From the NCBI RefSeq assembly GCF_002878395.1, contig NC_061119.1:47448284-47512283 (forward strand): 64,000 bases of DNA. The letters run 5' to 3'. Within the stretch, counting starts at the first letter, position 1, and the number at the start of each line of letters is the position of its first letter. This document shows positions 11,748 to 24,383 of this stretch, in pieces. Both the position numbers and the translations under genes were made by a program. Source of the DNA: Capsicum annuum (Eukaryota > Streptophyta > Magnoliopsida > Solanales > Solanaceae). The notes below the pieces were generated by a model. The model was not told the DNA's origin and did not search any database. It worked only from the letters and a program-made list of their open reading frames with translations.

Positions 11748-13444
11748 TTGGTTTACAAATCTTTCTGATAGGCTTTAGGGAGGTTCTTCTAACTGGCATA
11801 AACTATGTGAGCTATAATGGAGTCCAACCTCTAGTCCCCCTAAGAGGAAAACCTCATGTTGGGGAGAGGTACCATACTCTTTCCAGGGAGTATAACTTGA
11901 GCTAAATGATCATAATCTGCCGCTGTTATTCATATAAATAGGAATAATTTGAATCTGTACCTAAGTTGGCTAGTAGTTCAGGGGAAGTAGGATGTGCTAA
12001 ACCCACACTTCCTGCTCGGTGACAATATGACTCCCTTTAATCTGTATGCTCATTCTATAGGAAATCCACTTTAAAACTAGCATAAGGGTTTATAATGTAA
12101 AACAATTATACATCTGTCTGTTTTAAAATGTAATAAAAACCAATCGATTTTTCTTATATTGAAATGAAACTATAAAGTGGATTTCGTATCTTAACAGAGG
12201 ATCAAAAGATCAAATCTTGATTCTAAAGCTAAATATAAACTAATCATGTGATACTTAAAGCATAATCTTCTGGAAATATCAATATTCAAAATAGGACTTA
12301 ACAACCCATGCTTCAAATTCATGTCAATTTGTCACAAATCATGCTCAATATTTAAAATCATGAAGTTCTTACACAATCCTGGTCAAAATGGAGAAATTTA
12401 ACCTTCAATCTCTCATAAACCACTTCATAAGCATAACTGTGCAAAGATAGGCATGCAATTCATCATCTAAAATACTTGTAATATCATAATTTTCAAATAG
12501 CAATATTTTGGGTATGAACCCTAATTTGAAATTCATGTAAATTCATATAAAATCATCTATAAAACAAATTTCAGCCATAAGGATGGAAGAAGTGATCTTT
12601 GTTCATAACCCCACATACCTTAATGGATTAAATTGATGAAGACACTTGACTTTGAATTCCTATTGGTGTTCTTCAAGATTGTTTCTTGAAGTTCTTGAAT
12701 TGGGAAACTCAAATTATTGGTTAACTTGAAAGAAGAACGGTTAAAATTTGGGGTTTCAATAAGTCTAATATTGAAGCGTTATGGTTTTCTTGGAGAGAAT
12801 TTTTGTAAGGAATGAGTGTAATATGCTTAGAATAGGGTTAAATCTTCTATTTCCATGATTTGGAGGAATGGGGAAAATACTAAGTTGCCCTTGAATTTCA
12901 AAATTCAGAACTGGAGTGTTATTTAAGGTGTCACCGCAACACGGTGAATGGGTCATCACATTCCCACAATGACACGCTGGAATCACGGTGGCTCACTGGA
13001 ATAGGAACATTGCTAATTTGGTCATCACCACGATGTGGCAATGGATTCATTGCAATACCCACCACGATGTGGTTCAATCGCAGTGACAGTCTGGAAACTG
13101 ACAATTGTTGATTAGGCCTCCACTGCGACGCGGTGGCTTCCTCACAGCTATACTCACTGCAATGCAGTCTAATCATGGTGAGCTACTGCTTGGAAACTCC
13201 AAATATGATCCAAACCTTGTCCAAAAATTCAAAAACTTACCCGAGACATGATAATTACACCCCCGAGAAAAAATCAACTCAAAAATCATCATCTCAGAGA
13301 GCGGAAGATCAACCTAAAAATTTGTGGAGTTAAAGGGAGTCAAAAATAACTAAACCCCTCAACACTTAGCTTTATTTTCTGGTTCAAAGTTCTATAGGAA
13401 ATTACTAGGGAATGAACTGAACTGGGAACGTACGGGATATTACA
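11748..13444 (-). repeat. Tk-B 3' LTR, right segment
   Basis: Aligns with 18180-19771. Contains the CG-rich block (12930-13190) with repeated CACGATGTGG / ATCGCAGTG words, each followed by CTGGAA. Ends ACGGGATATTACA at the internal region. Apparent ORFs on both strands at 12765-13333 lie in this block and are not genes. Confidence 0.85.
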
Positions 13445-13445
13445 A

Positions 13446-13458
13446 TATCTCCCCTTTA
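13446..13458 (-). other. Polypurine tract, Tk-B
   Basis: Read on minus: AAAGGGGAGATAT directly before TGTAATATCCC, preceded by ATTCGTGGATGAATATTCC. This is the standard end of a plant Tekay internal region and primes plus-strand synthesis. Confidence 0.85.
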
Positions 13459-16400
13459 GGAATATTCATCCACGAATGAGACTAGTTAGACTGAGAGTAC
13501 TGTACTAAGGTATCTGAGGTCATATACTGAACATGCATGACTTGGAACATGATTCCATAACTGAGTCTGAAACATGCTACATAAACTGAAAATCATAATT
13601 GAGTTGATTTCTTGAATACATGCACTGACATAGGAAGGGTAATAAAGCTGAGATTGAAATGATAGAGTTAACTTATGAGTAACCATTACCTCAAGCTGGA
13701 TCTGGTTTTGTGAAGAAAAGATAAGAGGTTTAGGACATGAAAAATTGGGGTAACATCTCCCCTTTGAGATACTTTGCGCCCCAATTGATACTGACTTGCT
13801 GAAATACTAAGGAAAGACTGAGATGATGCACGGGACATTTATGGACTGAATCATGACTGAATATCTAGAAGCTAAAATATGATGCATGAACTGAGTTGAA
13901 TTGATAATTTACATGAATGCGAACATTTTACCTCGTGGAATGGCCTTACTAGTGAAACTTTGGGTAGTAAGACTAAATAGGTAGTTGGAAATCTGTAGGA
14001 ACTTATCTTCTTGTTGTCTAAACTAGATCGCAGGCTATACTAAATGAATCATACTGAAATCTTATACTCAACTAGAGTCTTTATTCAATACTCTTTCTAT
14101 GAAGTTATAGCAACATTTGGGAGAAAAAGTTCATGGGCATGAACTGACCAAGACATCTAACTAAGGAATCTTATTATGGTTGTAACATCTGTAACATGGA
14201 AAATAGGCTTATGAAACATAAGCTAGGATAGAACTTCTAGGCCATATGCAATGCAACAGCTAATCTTCAAGCTTAGCCACACTTCTCAAATACTCCCTCC
14301 GTTATACTACTCCCCTTAAATGCCTCCTCATACAGGTACATATAACTACTCTTGCCAAAGTTTAAGTTGGACTAAACACTCTCACCATGTTCAAGCCTAA
14401 ACTCAGAATCTCAAGGAACTACACATAACACCATAACATTAGTCTGACAATGAATTCAATACCCATGTGTTTTTACAACTTCTCATCTCAAGAATAATAC
14501 TTATTCCCACTTCAACAACTAACTTCAACCTCTTACCATGAATTTACTAGTCCACAATGCATTCTTCCACTTATACACCAACATAACCTTCAAACCTATC
14601 TTAATAACCATACAGAACTTCTAGGAAAACAACCACAAAAGCATCTTTTTCACATTCTCTAAACCTCTATCATTAATAATTCCCATGCACTATTCTTTAG
14701 AAATTCACACACAAAATTTCAACTAACTATGAAATATATCAAAAACTTGGCATCAATCTTCCTTTACACTTATAACCTTTGATAAAACAGACATACAACA
14801 ATTTCTCCTAGCAAAATAATTACTTGTCATCACTATCCCTACAAAAGAGAGGTCACAGAAAGGTTAGATCATAAGGAGCTGAAACATGAAAGGATAACTT
14901 TTACACTTAACTGAGGCCTGGGGAACAAATTATCAATATTATGGATTCATAAAATAGATCTAAACTGAGGGGCAAACATGGCAAAAACTAATTTTTTTGG
15001 CTGATCATTAAGAGTTTAGCATGTGTACTGGAACTGAACATACTGTAAAGCATGAGTACATGAGTCATGAGCTGCATGACCTGAGTTTGGAGTTCATAAA
15101 TTTCTAGAGCATGATTCGTACTGTTGAATGAACTAGAAATCTTCAGAATAGGAACTGAGAGAGTACATGATTCTATATTATATGCATAAACGTTAAACTA
15201 TGATCATAGAACTGACATGTAAGGAAAGAGTAGATATTGTGATAACTTAAATTCAAATATCAGTATATGAGTGGGTATGGCATTTTTCTCCCTAGTGTTG
15301 TTCTACAACATACTGGCAACACTACTGGAATTAGAGAATCTGACTTAGGTACTTGATCTATCATTCTCCCCTTAACTTTTAGCCATCATTCTAAGTTTGT
15401 GGAACCCATTACTAAACTTTAATCTAAACTGCAATCACTTTACTGTAGATCCTAGAGTATAACATTACACATAAATAACAAACTTACCTTGAAAGAACTA
15501 TACCTGAAAGTGTTAAACCCACTTCTAATACTTCTTTCTGAGATACAACTCTCTCTTTCTATAGCCCAATAGTCATCATATAATAACTTGAACACTTACT
15601 ATCTTAGAATTTTCACGAGTATCACCATACCCTGAGTTAACACCTTCTAGAGCTTCTACTCTAATTTTTGTTAACTCAATCTTCAAAGATTCAAACTTAG
15701 ATTCTAACACTTACTATAGATATCCCAAAACCTTTAGTGAATCATACTACTTTCATCATAGCCTACAAATATCACATCTCTGAACTTATATTTTCCTAAA
15801 TTATTAGAATCAAAATCATACTTACAAGACTCACCACTAACTATTCATAACTCCTCAACTTATCTACTAAATACCATCCATGATATAGCTAGCCTTCTTC
15901 TACTTAACCACTCAAGGGTACTATTAACCATACACGATACTTAATAAACTTCAAAAATAATGCATCCCTATATCACCTTGGGCAAATACCTACATCATAC
16001 CTACAATATTATACTTAATTATGAATACATGAACTTAAACTCTTGCATATACAGTTCAAGCCAACTAGACCACTTCTATATAGCTAGTATCACCAATAAA
16101 GTAATCATCATTTCCACCTTTTATGATCATCTACTTTTCAAACTTAGTTTCTAGTGCGTTTCTAGTGCTAGGCATGATTAACAACCCAACCTCGCATACT
16201 ATTCTTAGTTGGAAGCTATAAGATAAGACATCAAGAAATTCTAATCCACTAAAGCCTCAAAGTAATAATAGTTGATCATGATACTATGGTCTATCTTATT
16301 ACAATCCATTAACACATCATCCCTATACACATCACTACCATTCACCTATTTAGACATCTGAATTCCCTACATAGCTCTATAAGTTTCAACTAAACTCATT

Positions 16401-17248
16401 GCAGCCTCAACAGAAGAATAAATTCACAATACTCAACCACCAAATACTTTCATCAACAACCTATACTTTTCTAAAACAATAAATACCATCAATAATGCCT
16501 TTCTTACTTCAAGAAAGAAATAATTCAACTTTAATAATAACTCTTTCCCTACCTTCAACCAAGGAACCTATACTATATTCATTACTCTAAAGCTAACACA
16601 CAAGGACCTATCACCTTAACACAAACTCAAAATCATGCATAAGTTCATTTATATACTTTTGATCAATCATCATCATCGCCTCTCTTGAGACTACACTTCT
16701 AAGCCCACGCTTCTAACTATAAGAAGATTCTATGACTTATAAATCATAACACTCTAGGTTGCAATATCCCTCGAATGCAAACTTTATTGAACAATCTAGG
16801 TTCACACTATCTCCTCTCATGAGCACTATTTGTATTAAAGGGTTAGCAAGGAATGTGAATACACATGTTACTCTGTCTAAACTAAACAACTCATAAGGAT
16901 GAGGACATAACTTTCAACTTAAGGAACTTATAATAGAGCTCCTCTCAAGCTCCTTGTGTGACTTCTGAAGTTACTGATATTAAATTAGAAAGCATCATCT
17001 TGGGAGGAATTTAGAACTTACAAATCATATTATCTCAAGAATATAACTTATATGGAGAATTATGAGTAACACATAAATCAACAGAAGTTTCTAGAGATAA
17101 AATTTATAGCACGATCTAGAGTATGAAGGAAAGGAGACATTTCTTAAAAGCCCTGTAGCCTCTTAAAGAAAAGTACAGACGTATCCATACCATTCTACAA
17201 GACTCTACTAGAAATGGCTTCACAACATCCTAGGACACTTGAACTCTG
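13459..17248 (-). other. Tk-B internal region, non-coding
   Basis: About 3.8 kb with no gag or pol homology visible in any frame. Read on minus, the 13480-15100 part aligns with the Tk-C internal region at about 45200-46900: a GTATGTT-AGTTCCAGTA word, then CCTCAGTTTAG, then a CAGGCCTC word, then TCAGCTCCTTA against TCAGTTCCTCA. A second polypurine-like site (GGGGAGATGTTACCCC on minus) lies at about 13748-13763, some 300 bases before the real one. A short segment near 16930-16990 (ACACAAGGAGCTTGAGAGGA on minus) resembles the Tk-G internal region at about 55660. The preserved order between elements argues for a shared non-coding internal region, not random decay. Confidence 0.7.
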
Positions 17249-17261
17249 TGCTCTGATACCA
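17249..17261 (-). other. Primer binding site, Tk-B
   Basis: Reverse complement TGGTATCAGAGCA, one base from the usual initiator tRNA-Met site, 4 bases from the LTR end at 17266. Confidence 0.88.
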
Positions 17262-17265
17262 AGTT

Positions 17266-19771
17266 TGTAATGACCATAGACTACCCCTAGTCATCACATA
17301 GTGCTTAGGACTACATGTGATCCCAAGCTAACTGTTGTACTGGCATAAATCATGAGTAACTGAATAAAATACATAAATTTAAATGAAATAATCAAAAGAA
17401 CAATCTTTTCTGAATCTGATCAATAAAAAGCTATATAAACATTATTACAACTCTGCTTAAAACAAAATAAAATTGGAATCAAATACATTAGATCTACTAA
17501 CAGTCTATGAAGCCTCTACTATATTGACTATAGGTAGCTGGGATACGGCTCTAAATACCATTAACTAATACACATGAAGAAGAAAAAAAATTACATAAAT
17601 AACATCTAACTGAAGTCCCCGAAGTGGGAGGACTTATCATCAGCAGGTTGGAACCTAAAACTTTCTAATGGTGATACATAGACTACAACTAAACTGGTAC
17701 CTACATTATTAAAAAATAAAACATGTGGACGTATAGGTGGATTAGTACTTTTGGAATGTATTGAGCATATGTGGGTGATTGTATAAGAAAAATAGTAACT
17801 CAATTGTTCATATAACTTGTAAAGAATTCATGCTAAGTGTAAATGACTCACACTGGCTTGAGTAAATGAAAGCTAAAAATCATAAATCATGAGAAATAAT
17901 CATACTTTATAAATCTTGTAAACCGTTACACATAGTTCTAAAAGCTATACTCTTACTGTTTTTGATAATGAACTAAGTAGGACTGAAGTTAAGTCTATTT
18001 TCAAATCATATAGGCTAAGTATAAAAAGGACTCACCTTTATCATATGAAAAATGAAACCTAAAATATCATAACTGATGCATTATGTAAAACAATATCTGA
18101 GTAAAATTTGTGAGCCTTTACATTTAGTTTCTAAAAGCTTTTCTGTTAGGGATACTCTTTTTTGTATAGAAATTCTTTTACAAATCTTTCATATAGGATT
18201 TAGGAAGGTTCTTCAAATCAACATAAACCATATGAGCTATCATGGAGTAGAACGCCTAGTTCCCTTAAGGGAAAAACCTCATGTTGGGGATAGGTGTCAT
18301 ACTCTTGATAGGGAGTATAACCTGAGCTAAGTGATCACAATTTATATCTGTCCTTAATATAAATGGGAATAATCTAAATCTGCACCTACATTGGCTCATA
18401 GTTCAGAAGAAGTAGAATGCGCTAAACCCACACTTCCCGCTTAGTGCTAAATACTACTCCCTTTACTATATATGCTTATTTTGTAGGATATCCACTTTAA
18501 AATTAGCATAAGGGTTTATAATGAAAACCAATTATGCGTTCATCTATTTTAAATTGTAATCAAAACTAATATATTTTCCATATTAATATTCAAATAATCC
18601 TCTTGAAATATCAATATTCAAAATATGGCTTGGTAACCCATGTTTCAAATTCATGTCAATTTATCAAAAATCTTGCTCAATAGTTTAAATCATAAAGTTC
18701 TTGCACAATCTTAGTCAAAATTGTTAAATTCAACCTTCAATCTATCATAAAGAACTTAATAAGCATAAATTTGCAAAGATAGGCATGAAGTTCATCATCT
18801 AAAACACGTCTAATATCATAATTTTCAAATATCAATATTTGAGTATTAACCCTAATTTGAAATTCATGCAAATTCATATGAAATCATCTTTAAAACAAAA
18901 TTTGGGCACAAGGATGGAAGAAGTAATCCTTATTCATAACCCCACATACCTTAATGGATTTAATTTATGAAGACACTAGACTTTGAATTCCTATTGGTGT
19001 TCTTGAAGATTGTTTCTTAAAGTTCTTGAATCGTGAAACTCGAATACTTGGTTATCTTGAAAGTGGAACGATGGAATTTGGGGTTTCTTATAGTATAATA
19101 TTGAAGCATTATGATTTTCTTAGAGAGAATTTTTGTGAGGAATGAGTGTAATATGCTTAGAATATGGTTAAGTCTTCTGTTTCACGATTTGGATGCATGA
19201 TAAAAAGACTATGTTGCCCTTGAAATTTAAAATTTGGAACTGGAGTGCCATTTAGGCAGCACCACAATGCGATGAATGGGTCATCACGATTCCCACTATA
19301 ACATAGTGGAATTTTGATGGCTCACTGGAATGGGACCATTGCTGATTTGGGTATCACCGAGATGTAGAAAGGGAGTCATCATGATACCCACCGTGATAGG
19401 GTGCAATCATGGTGACTCTCTAGAAAATGACAACTATCGATTAGACGTCCACCACTATGTGTGGCTTCTTCACCTCTATATTCACTGCGACGCGATCTAA
19501 TTGTAATTAGCTGCTGCTTGGCGAATCCAAATATGATTTAAACCTAGTTTGAAAAATCCAAAAATTATCTGAGACAAGATAATTATACCTCCGAGAATAA
19601 ATAAACTCAAAAATTATCGTCTTAGAGCTCGGAAGATCAACGTAAAATCCTTGGAGTTAAAGGGAGTAAAAAATAAGTAAAACCCTCAATACTTAGCTCT
19701 ATTTTCTGGTTGTAAGTGCTATAGGAAATTAATAGGGGCTAAACTAAACTAGGAATGCATGGGGTATTACA
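17266..19771 (-). repeat. Tk-B 5' LTR
   Basis: About 2.5 kb, TGTAATGACC...GGGGTATTACA on plus. Uninterrupted partner of the 8205-13444 LTR. CG-rich motifs at 19260-19510. The ORFs at 17606-17803 and 18076-18330 are chance openings in the LTR. Confidence 0.9.
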
Positions 19772-20062
19772 ATCGTCTCTATAGGTCCAACAATCATGAC
19801 TAAAAGAAATCGCAACTCTAGAGGACAATCATCAAGTCTAAGAGGAAATAGCATCTTTATAGGCCAATCATTATTTCTAAGAGGAAATAACAACTCCATA
19901 GGACAATTATCATGTCTAAGAGGAAATAGCATCTCTATAAGCCAACCATCAAGTGTAAGAGGAAATAACAACTCTATAGGAAAATCATCAAGTCTAAGAG
20001 GAAATAACCTCTCTATAGGCCACATAACTAATCTAGGAGGAATATCATCTCTAAATGCCTAA
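19772..20062. repeat. 39-bp tandem array, right part
   Basis: About seven units of 39 bp, consensus near CTAAGAGGAAATARCATCTC plus TATAGGCCAATCATCAAGT. The period is a multiple of three, so both strands stay open: plus 19796-20062 translates to a 13-residue repeat (LRGNNNSIG type) and minus 19744-20025 to another (PIELLFPLR type). These are consequences of the repeat, not evidence for a protein. The array began at about 8034 before Tk-B inserted. Confidence 0.9.
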
Positions 20063-20751
20063 TATCACTTCCACAATGAGTATCATAAGCATTACTCAAA
20101 AGCCACAATTGTAGAATATTAATACAAGTTACCAAGTTATGAAGTAACCTTATTCTAAGGTTTACTATCCACATCTATGTCTAACATCGACAACTAAGTC
20201 TACAGGACTTAATACATGCTTAGGCCTAAGTTGGCTGAACAATCCCTCTTCTAATCCCCAATTTTCAGAATTAGGCATAATATACCCCAAACTAGGCTAA
20301 AGTATCTAGTTAATCTCGTAGATGTCAATTAAGATCCATATTCAAGCCTAAGATAGCAACTTTAACTTGAAACAAGGGTACTCAAGGCAACTCTACCCAA
20401 CTTATGATTTCAAGACTACCACACTAGCCTAACAAGGCTAAATATACAAATCATGCTACAAATGCTAAAACCATATTCCAAACATAAAATTATATCGTAT
20501 CCATTCTATAACTAATCTAAACTAAAGAGAGAAGGAAATAGGATACAAAAGTGTCACAAACATTCCATCTTACAGGTCAAAAATCCTCATTTATTCCCCA
20601 AACATCAACAATCAAGGTCAAGTTATCCTATTCATAATCAAGCATAACATCCATATTCACATGCAACATATATCACACATTATCTATGAAGAAAAGTAGA
20701 CAGAAGCCTACCTAAAGGCCAAACCTCAAGTCCTCACTTCATGCACTAAAT
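20063..20751 (-). repeat. LTR2-like host sequence left of Tk-C
   Basis: No gene. Simple-composition A/C-rich text that follows the 39-bp array, as the corresponding text follows the array at 52100 in LTR2. It is cut at 20751 by Tk-C and appears to resume at 49325, where the text matches 4790-5100 of LTR2. Confidence 0.45.
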
Positions 20752-21315
20752 AATAAGACCCCGCAAAGTCCTAGTCATTTCAGTCCTTTATAGCATGCCA
20801 AAAAGGTCTCAAACTTAGAAAATTTCAGCGAAGTATGCACTTAGTATCATTTTTGGCGTCGATATTTTAATGAAATTATTTATGATCTTTCTAACCTTAG
20901 AATATTAATTTTTAAATTGATTAATTATTAGGGCTATCTATAGGTCATCTCGGGTGAGTTTCGGAATTTTTGGACATTGTTTGAGTCATATTTGGATGAC
21001 TAAAGCAGCAAGCCACCATAATCTTCATGCATCACGTTGGCTATCACATCGACATGGTGTGTCAGCAATCGCGTTGACACCATCGATGCGTCGCATTGAT
21101 CATCGTATCGCTTTGCACAGATTGTGTATTATGCTATGTGTTTTAAGTCATTTTACTCGCACATTAGACCCTCATAGCACAAAATTCTGCCCCTCAATAG
21201 GCAAAGTACATTCATTCTCCTGAAAATCCTCTCAAGAAAAAAAACCCTAATTGATCATGATCCTGATCAAGTTCCAAGAAATCACCAATAATCTTAATGA
21301 ATTCCATCACTTAGG
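20752..21315 (+). repeat. Tk-C 5' LTR, piece 1
   Basis: Aligns with 46904-47695 of the 3' LTR (shared CTAGTCATTTCAGTCCTTTA and AAACTTAGAAAATTTCAGC) apart from the SINE present only in the 3' LTR. Ends CACTTAGG at the Ath-D insertion. The ORF at 20954-21223 runs through the CG-rich block (21000-21125) and is not a recognised gene. Confidence 0.88.
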
Positions 21316-22799
21316 TGTGAGATAATACTAAAACATTTGAGGCTTTTAACTAAGAATAATTGTGAAGTCTTAAGCAACTTTTGTCATTTTTGATTGGTTT
21401 ATGCTTGATTTTGTAGTTTAAGCTGATATGATTGAGAACTAACAACCATAGAAGCACAGAATTTAAAATCTGAAGAAATCTGAAGACAAGTATGGCTGAC
21501 GACATTTGTGATAAGTCGTCAGCCCTGTGATAAGTTAACAAGTTCATCGTCAGTAGTAAACAGAGAATTGTCCTAAGTTGAAAGATGTGACGACATTTTG
21601 TGATAAGTCCTCAAGGGTCTGATAAGCTGTCATGAATGCCATCAACCTGAGGCAGCATAGGAGAATTGAAGTAGATCTTTGACGATATTTTATGATAGGC
21701 TGTCACGAAGCTTATAAGTTGTCAACTTTGTCATCGGCCTTAAATAGAAAGAGCCAAAAACTGAAGAAGGAGCTAACGACATTTGTGATAAGTCATCAGC
21801 CTCCTGATAGGCTATCACAAATGTCATCACCTAATCTGAGGGATTTTTGAATTTTATTATTTTGTTTCCATAATTAGAGTAAACTATTTAAAACTTAGTT
21901 TAAGGGTTTTATTGAAATCCACACATTGAGTTTTGACAATACTTTTGATATTTTCTCTCTAATTTCTTTGCTTGAAAAACAAATACTTTGAATAGATTAT
22001 TATCATTATTTAGGGATTTTCCTTTGTAATCTAATTTGGGATTCACTAGTTATTATTCTTCTTGTGGTAAGTTTAACTTTCAAAGCATGAATACAACTTC
22101 TTGTTTTGATTTTAGCATTATGAGTGGCTAAATTCCTTTAACTTGAATTATGGGATCTAGGGTTAGGTCTTGATAAGGTGCTAACTATTCAAGATTCAAA
22201 AGGTTGTAGGATTTCTTGATAATTCTAAGGTTTTAATTAACGTCTGCTGGTTGCAAACAATAGATAACACTTGCTTTGGTTTGCTTGAGAAAGAAATAAA
22301 ATATAGTGGGAAGTGAATTATCAACAGGGACTTAAAAATACTCCATTTAATAATAAACATTGTAACAAGGTTGGTTAACCTGCGACAAAATCTGGGCAGT
22401 GCATATAAATTCTCTAAGTCCAAGAGGATTAGGTAATTAAATGCTTAAGTAGGTCGAGAGACATTTAAGCATAACGTTGATAAAGATAACTTGTCGTCCT
22501 ACCTACCCTGAGAATCTTGAACCACCGTTAGCATCTGTCAAGTATCAAAAGCCCTAGTGAACATAAATCTAGTTTTTCTTAAACTCTTGATTATAAACAC
22601 TGAAACTAGCGTAACCAAAAGTTGCTTGTTAAACTAAAAATTCCTTATTTTTGGAAACATCCAACTATCTGTTGATTCATTTACAAACGACTTACGTTTA
22701 CACTATATTCCCTGTGGGATTCGACCCCAACCTAGTTGGGTTTTATATTGATAACGATCACTTACATTCTCATTGAGAGGTATAGTTTGAGCGTTATCA
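21316..22799 (+). repeat. Ath-D 5' LTR
   Basis: TGTGAGATAAT...GCGTTATCA. Matches 29896-31360 throughout. The U3-like part (21490-21835) holds several dyads built on GACGACATTTGTGATAAG. No coding sequence. Confidence 0.9.
21494..21524. other. Perfect 10-bp hairpin in Ath-D LTR
   Basis: GGCTGACGAC and GTCGTCAGCC flank an 11-nt loop. The 3' LTR copy (30064-30094) has one arm mutated (GTCGACAGCC). Larger dyads of the same words follow at about 21772-21831. Confidence 0.85.
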
Positions 22800-22803
22800 A
22801 AAA

Positions 22804-22820
22804 TGGCACCATTGACGGGG
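22804..22820 (+). other. Primer binding site, Ath-D
   Basis: TGGCACCATTGACGGGG, 4 bases after the LTR end. Athila/Tat elements carry TGGCGCCGTTGCCGGGG at this place, usually assigned to tRNA-Asp; here three positions differ. Confidence 0.8.
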
Positions 22821-23046
22821 AATATGATTGTAAACTGACATTTGTGTGTGCAAATTGACTGTTAGTTAAGTTTCCTAGTTTTACGTTTATTTGTTATTTT
22901 TGTTTATTGAAGGATCTTTATATTGTATGCCATGAATCAGAAGTTCCAGTGAACCATTATTACCACCTAATTCGGAATCGCAACGAATTGGAAGAATGAC
23001 AGAACAGTAAGAGGCTGATAGATTAGCAGCCATAGCTAGAGCTCAG

Positions 23047-23850
23047 GTGAATATGCAGAATGTCTGTCAACAAGCACGACATAAAAATACTGAGGACAAA
23101 GATTTGGGAGATGAGGAGTTGCTGAATCATGGTAACCCAAGGCGTACAGAGCAGATAGCTGCACTAGTATGGCATAATATTAATAGGAACCATCCATTTC
23201 GAGAAAGACAAGAGTACCAGTCGATCCAGTATGATCTCAATGATGATGATGATGGAATGGATGGAGCAGGTACAACGGGTACAATTATTCCTCCACTATT
23301 GGCACTTGGAGCTAAATTCAACATTACTAGTACTATGATCCAACTCCTCAATTTGAAGGGGTTGTTTGGTGTCCTTCTTGGGGATGATCCAAACCTGCAT
23401 TTGGTGAATTTTGTCTCTATCTGCAAATCTTTTAATAACCCAGGATTGGGCCTGAATGCTATCCGATTGAGATTGTTTCCGTTGTCTCTGTCTGGAGAGG
23501 AAACATTATGGTTAAATGAGTTGACACTTGATTTTATAACTAACTGGAGATAGTTGAAAGGAACTTTCCTAGAAAGGTTCTTTTCGCCTCCCAGAAGGGT
23601 ACAGTTGAGGGATGAGATCAGCAACTTTAGTTATCTCCGAACTGAAGCCTTGCATGTAATATGGGAAAGATTCAAGAAGAAGCTGACACAGTATTCGAAC
23701 CATAACATGACAGACATACACTTGATGGAAACTTTGTACAGGGCTCTTAACTCTGTTATGAAGCTAATTATAGGTAATGTTGCTGGTGGTTCATTTGTTG
23801 ATCTTACATTCTCAGAGGCTTTAGAGATGCTAGATAGAATGACAAAATAG
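23047..23850 (+). pseudogene. Ath-D gag, capsid part (one internal stop)
   Basis: Athila-type capsid domain (Retrotrans_gag family). Visible landmarks: LLNLKGLFGVLLGDDPNLHL then FVSICKSFNNPG, then AIRLRLFPLSLSGEETLWLN, then FLERFFSPPRRVQLRDEISN and ALHVIWERFKKKL, ending FSEALEMLDRM. Both halves are in one frame and are separated by a single TAG at 23551-23553 (after TNWR). A second TAG ends the frame at 23848-23850. The frame upstream of 23047 is not clearly open, so the true start is lost or lies in degraded sequence. The protein would assemble the particle; this copy is broken. Confidence 0.9.
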
Positions 23851-24383
23851 AGTCGGGCATGGCATACCAGGGACTTGTGGTAGCTATCCCCACTACTTCT
23901 GTAGATATTACTGTGAAATAACGTAGAAGAGAAGAGGAGCATGACGAAGACATGGCTCACCTTAAAATGCAGATGGACTTGCTGACCAAGCACTTGCTAT
24001 CAGGCAAAGTTCAAAAGGTAAAAGATGTGGGATCTCAGGATAGAAGTGATGCTCATGTAGATGAAGAGGCAAACTATGTTAATAATCAGGGGGGTTTCTG
24101 AGGCAATAGCCAAGGGAATCAAGGTTGGAACTTTTATGATAAGCCTGGTTATAAATGTAGAGAGCAAGGAAATTAGAGGAATAACAATGTCAGGAGCGGA
24201 GTATATGTTCCTCCTGGAAATCATAAGGCTGCTTCAATAAGTTCTAAAAATATGTCCATGGAGGATATGATGGCTAAGTTATTGAAGGGAGTGGAGGAAA
24301 CCAACTCTAGTGTGACCACCATGAAGAACGATCTGACATCCATCAATCAGTTGGTGCACTCATACTCCACCATAATCAAATAG
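23851..24383 (+). pseudogene. Ath-D gag, degraded middle part
   Basis: Weak but consistent Athila gag text with several stops and shifts: a stretch rich in aspartate and glutamate (HDEDMAHLKMQMDLLTKHLL, about 23940-24000), then VNNQGGF and NQGWNFYDKPG-like text (about 24080-24150), which is the poorly conserved linker before the C-terminal gag segment. Included because it joins the two better preserved gag parts. Confidence 0.6.

Larger units (their letters stand above)
8205..19771 (-). mobile_element. Tk-B: complete LARD-like non-autonomous LTR retrotransposon
   Basis: Minus-oriented element bounded by two related LTRs: 3' LTR 8205-9123 plus 11748-13444, and 5' LTR 17266-19771. Both start TGTAATGACC on the plus strand and end in a GGGRTATTACA word. 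Flanking 5-bp repeats are ATTGT (8200-8204) and ATCGT (19772-19776), one mismatch. PBS (17249-17261) and polypurine tract (about 13446-13458) are in the right places. The 3.8-kb internal region has no recognisable gag, protease, RT or integrase, which fits a large retrotransposon derivative (LARD) dependent on proteins from a related element. A solo LTR sits inside its 3' LTR. Confidence 0.85.

Noticed and set aside
19744..20062. Overlapping 88- and 93-codon frames on both strands with a 13-residue repeat
   Set aside because: The 39-bp period is a multiple of three, so a stop-free unit stays open in the same frame on either strand. No start context, domain or homology supports a protein.
23127..23624. 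165-codon minus-strand frame
   Set aside because: Antisense of the Ath-D gag, whose plus-strand translation matches known capsid motifs.
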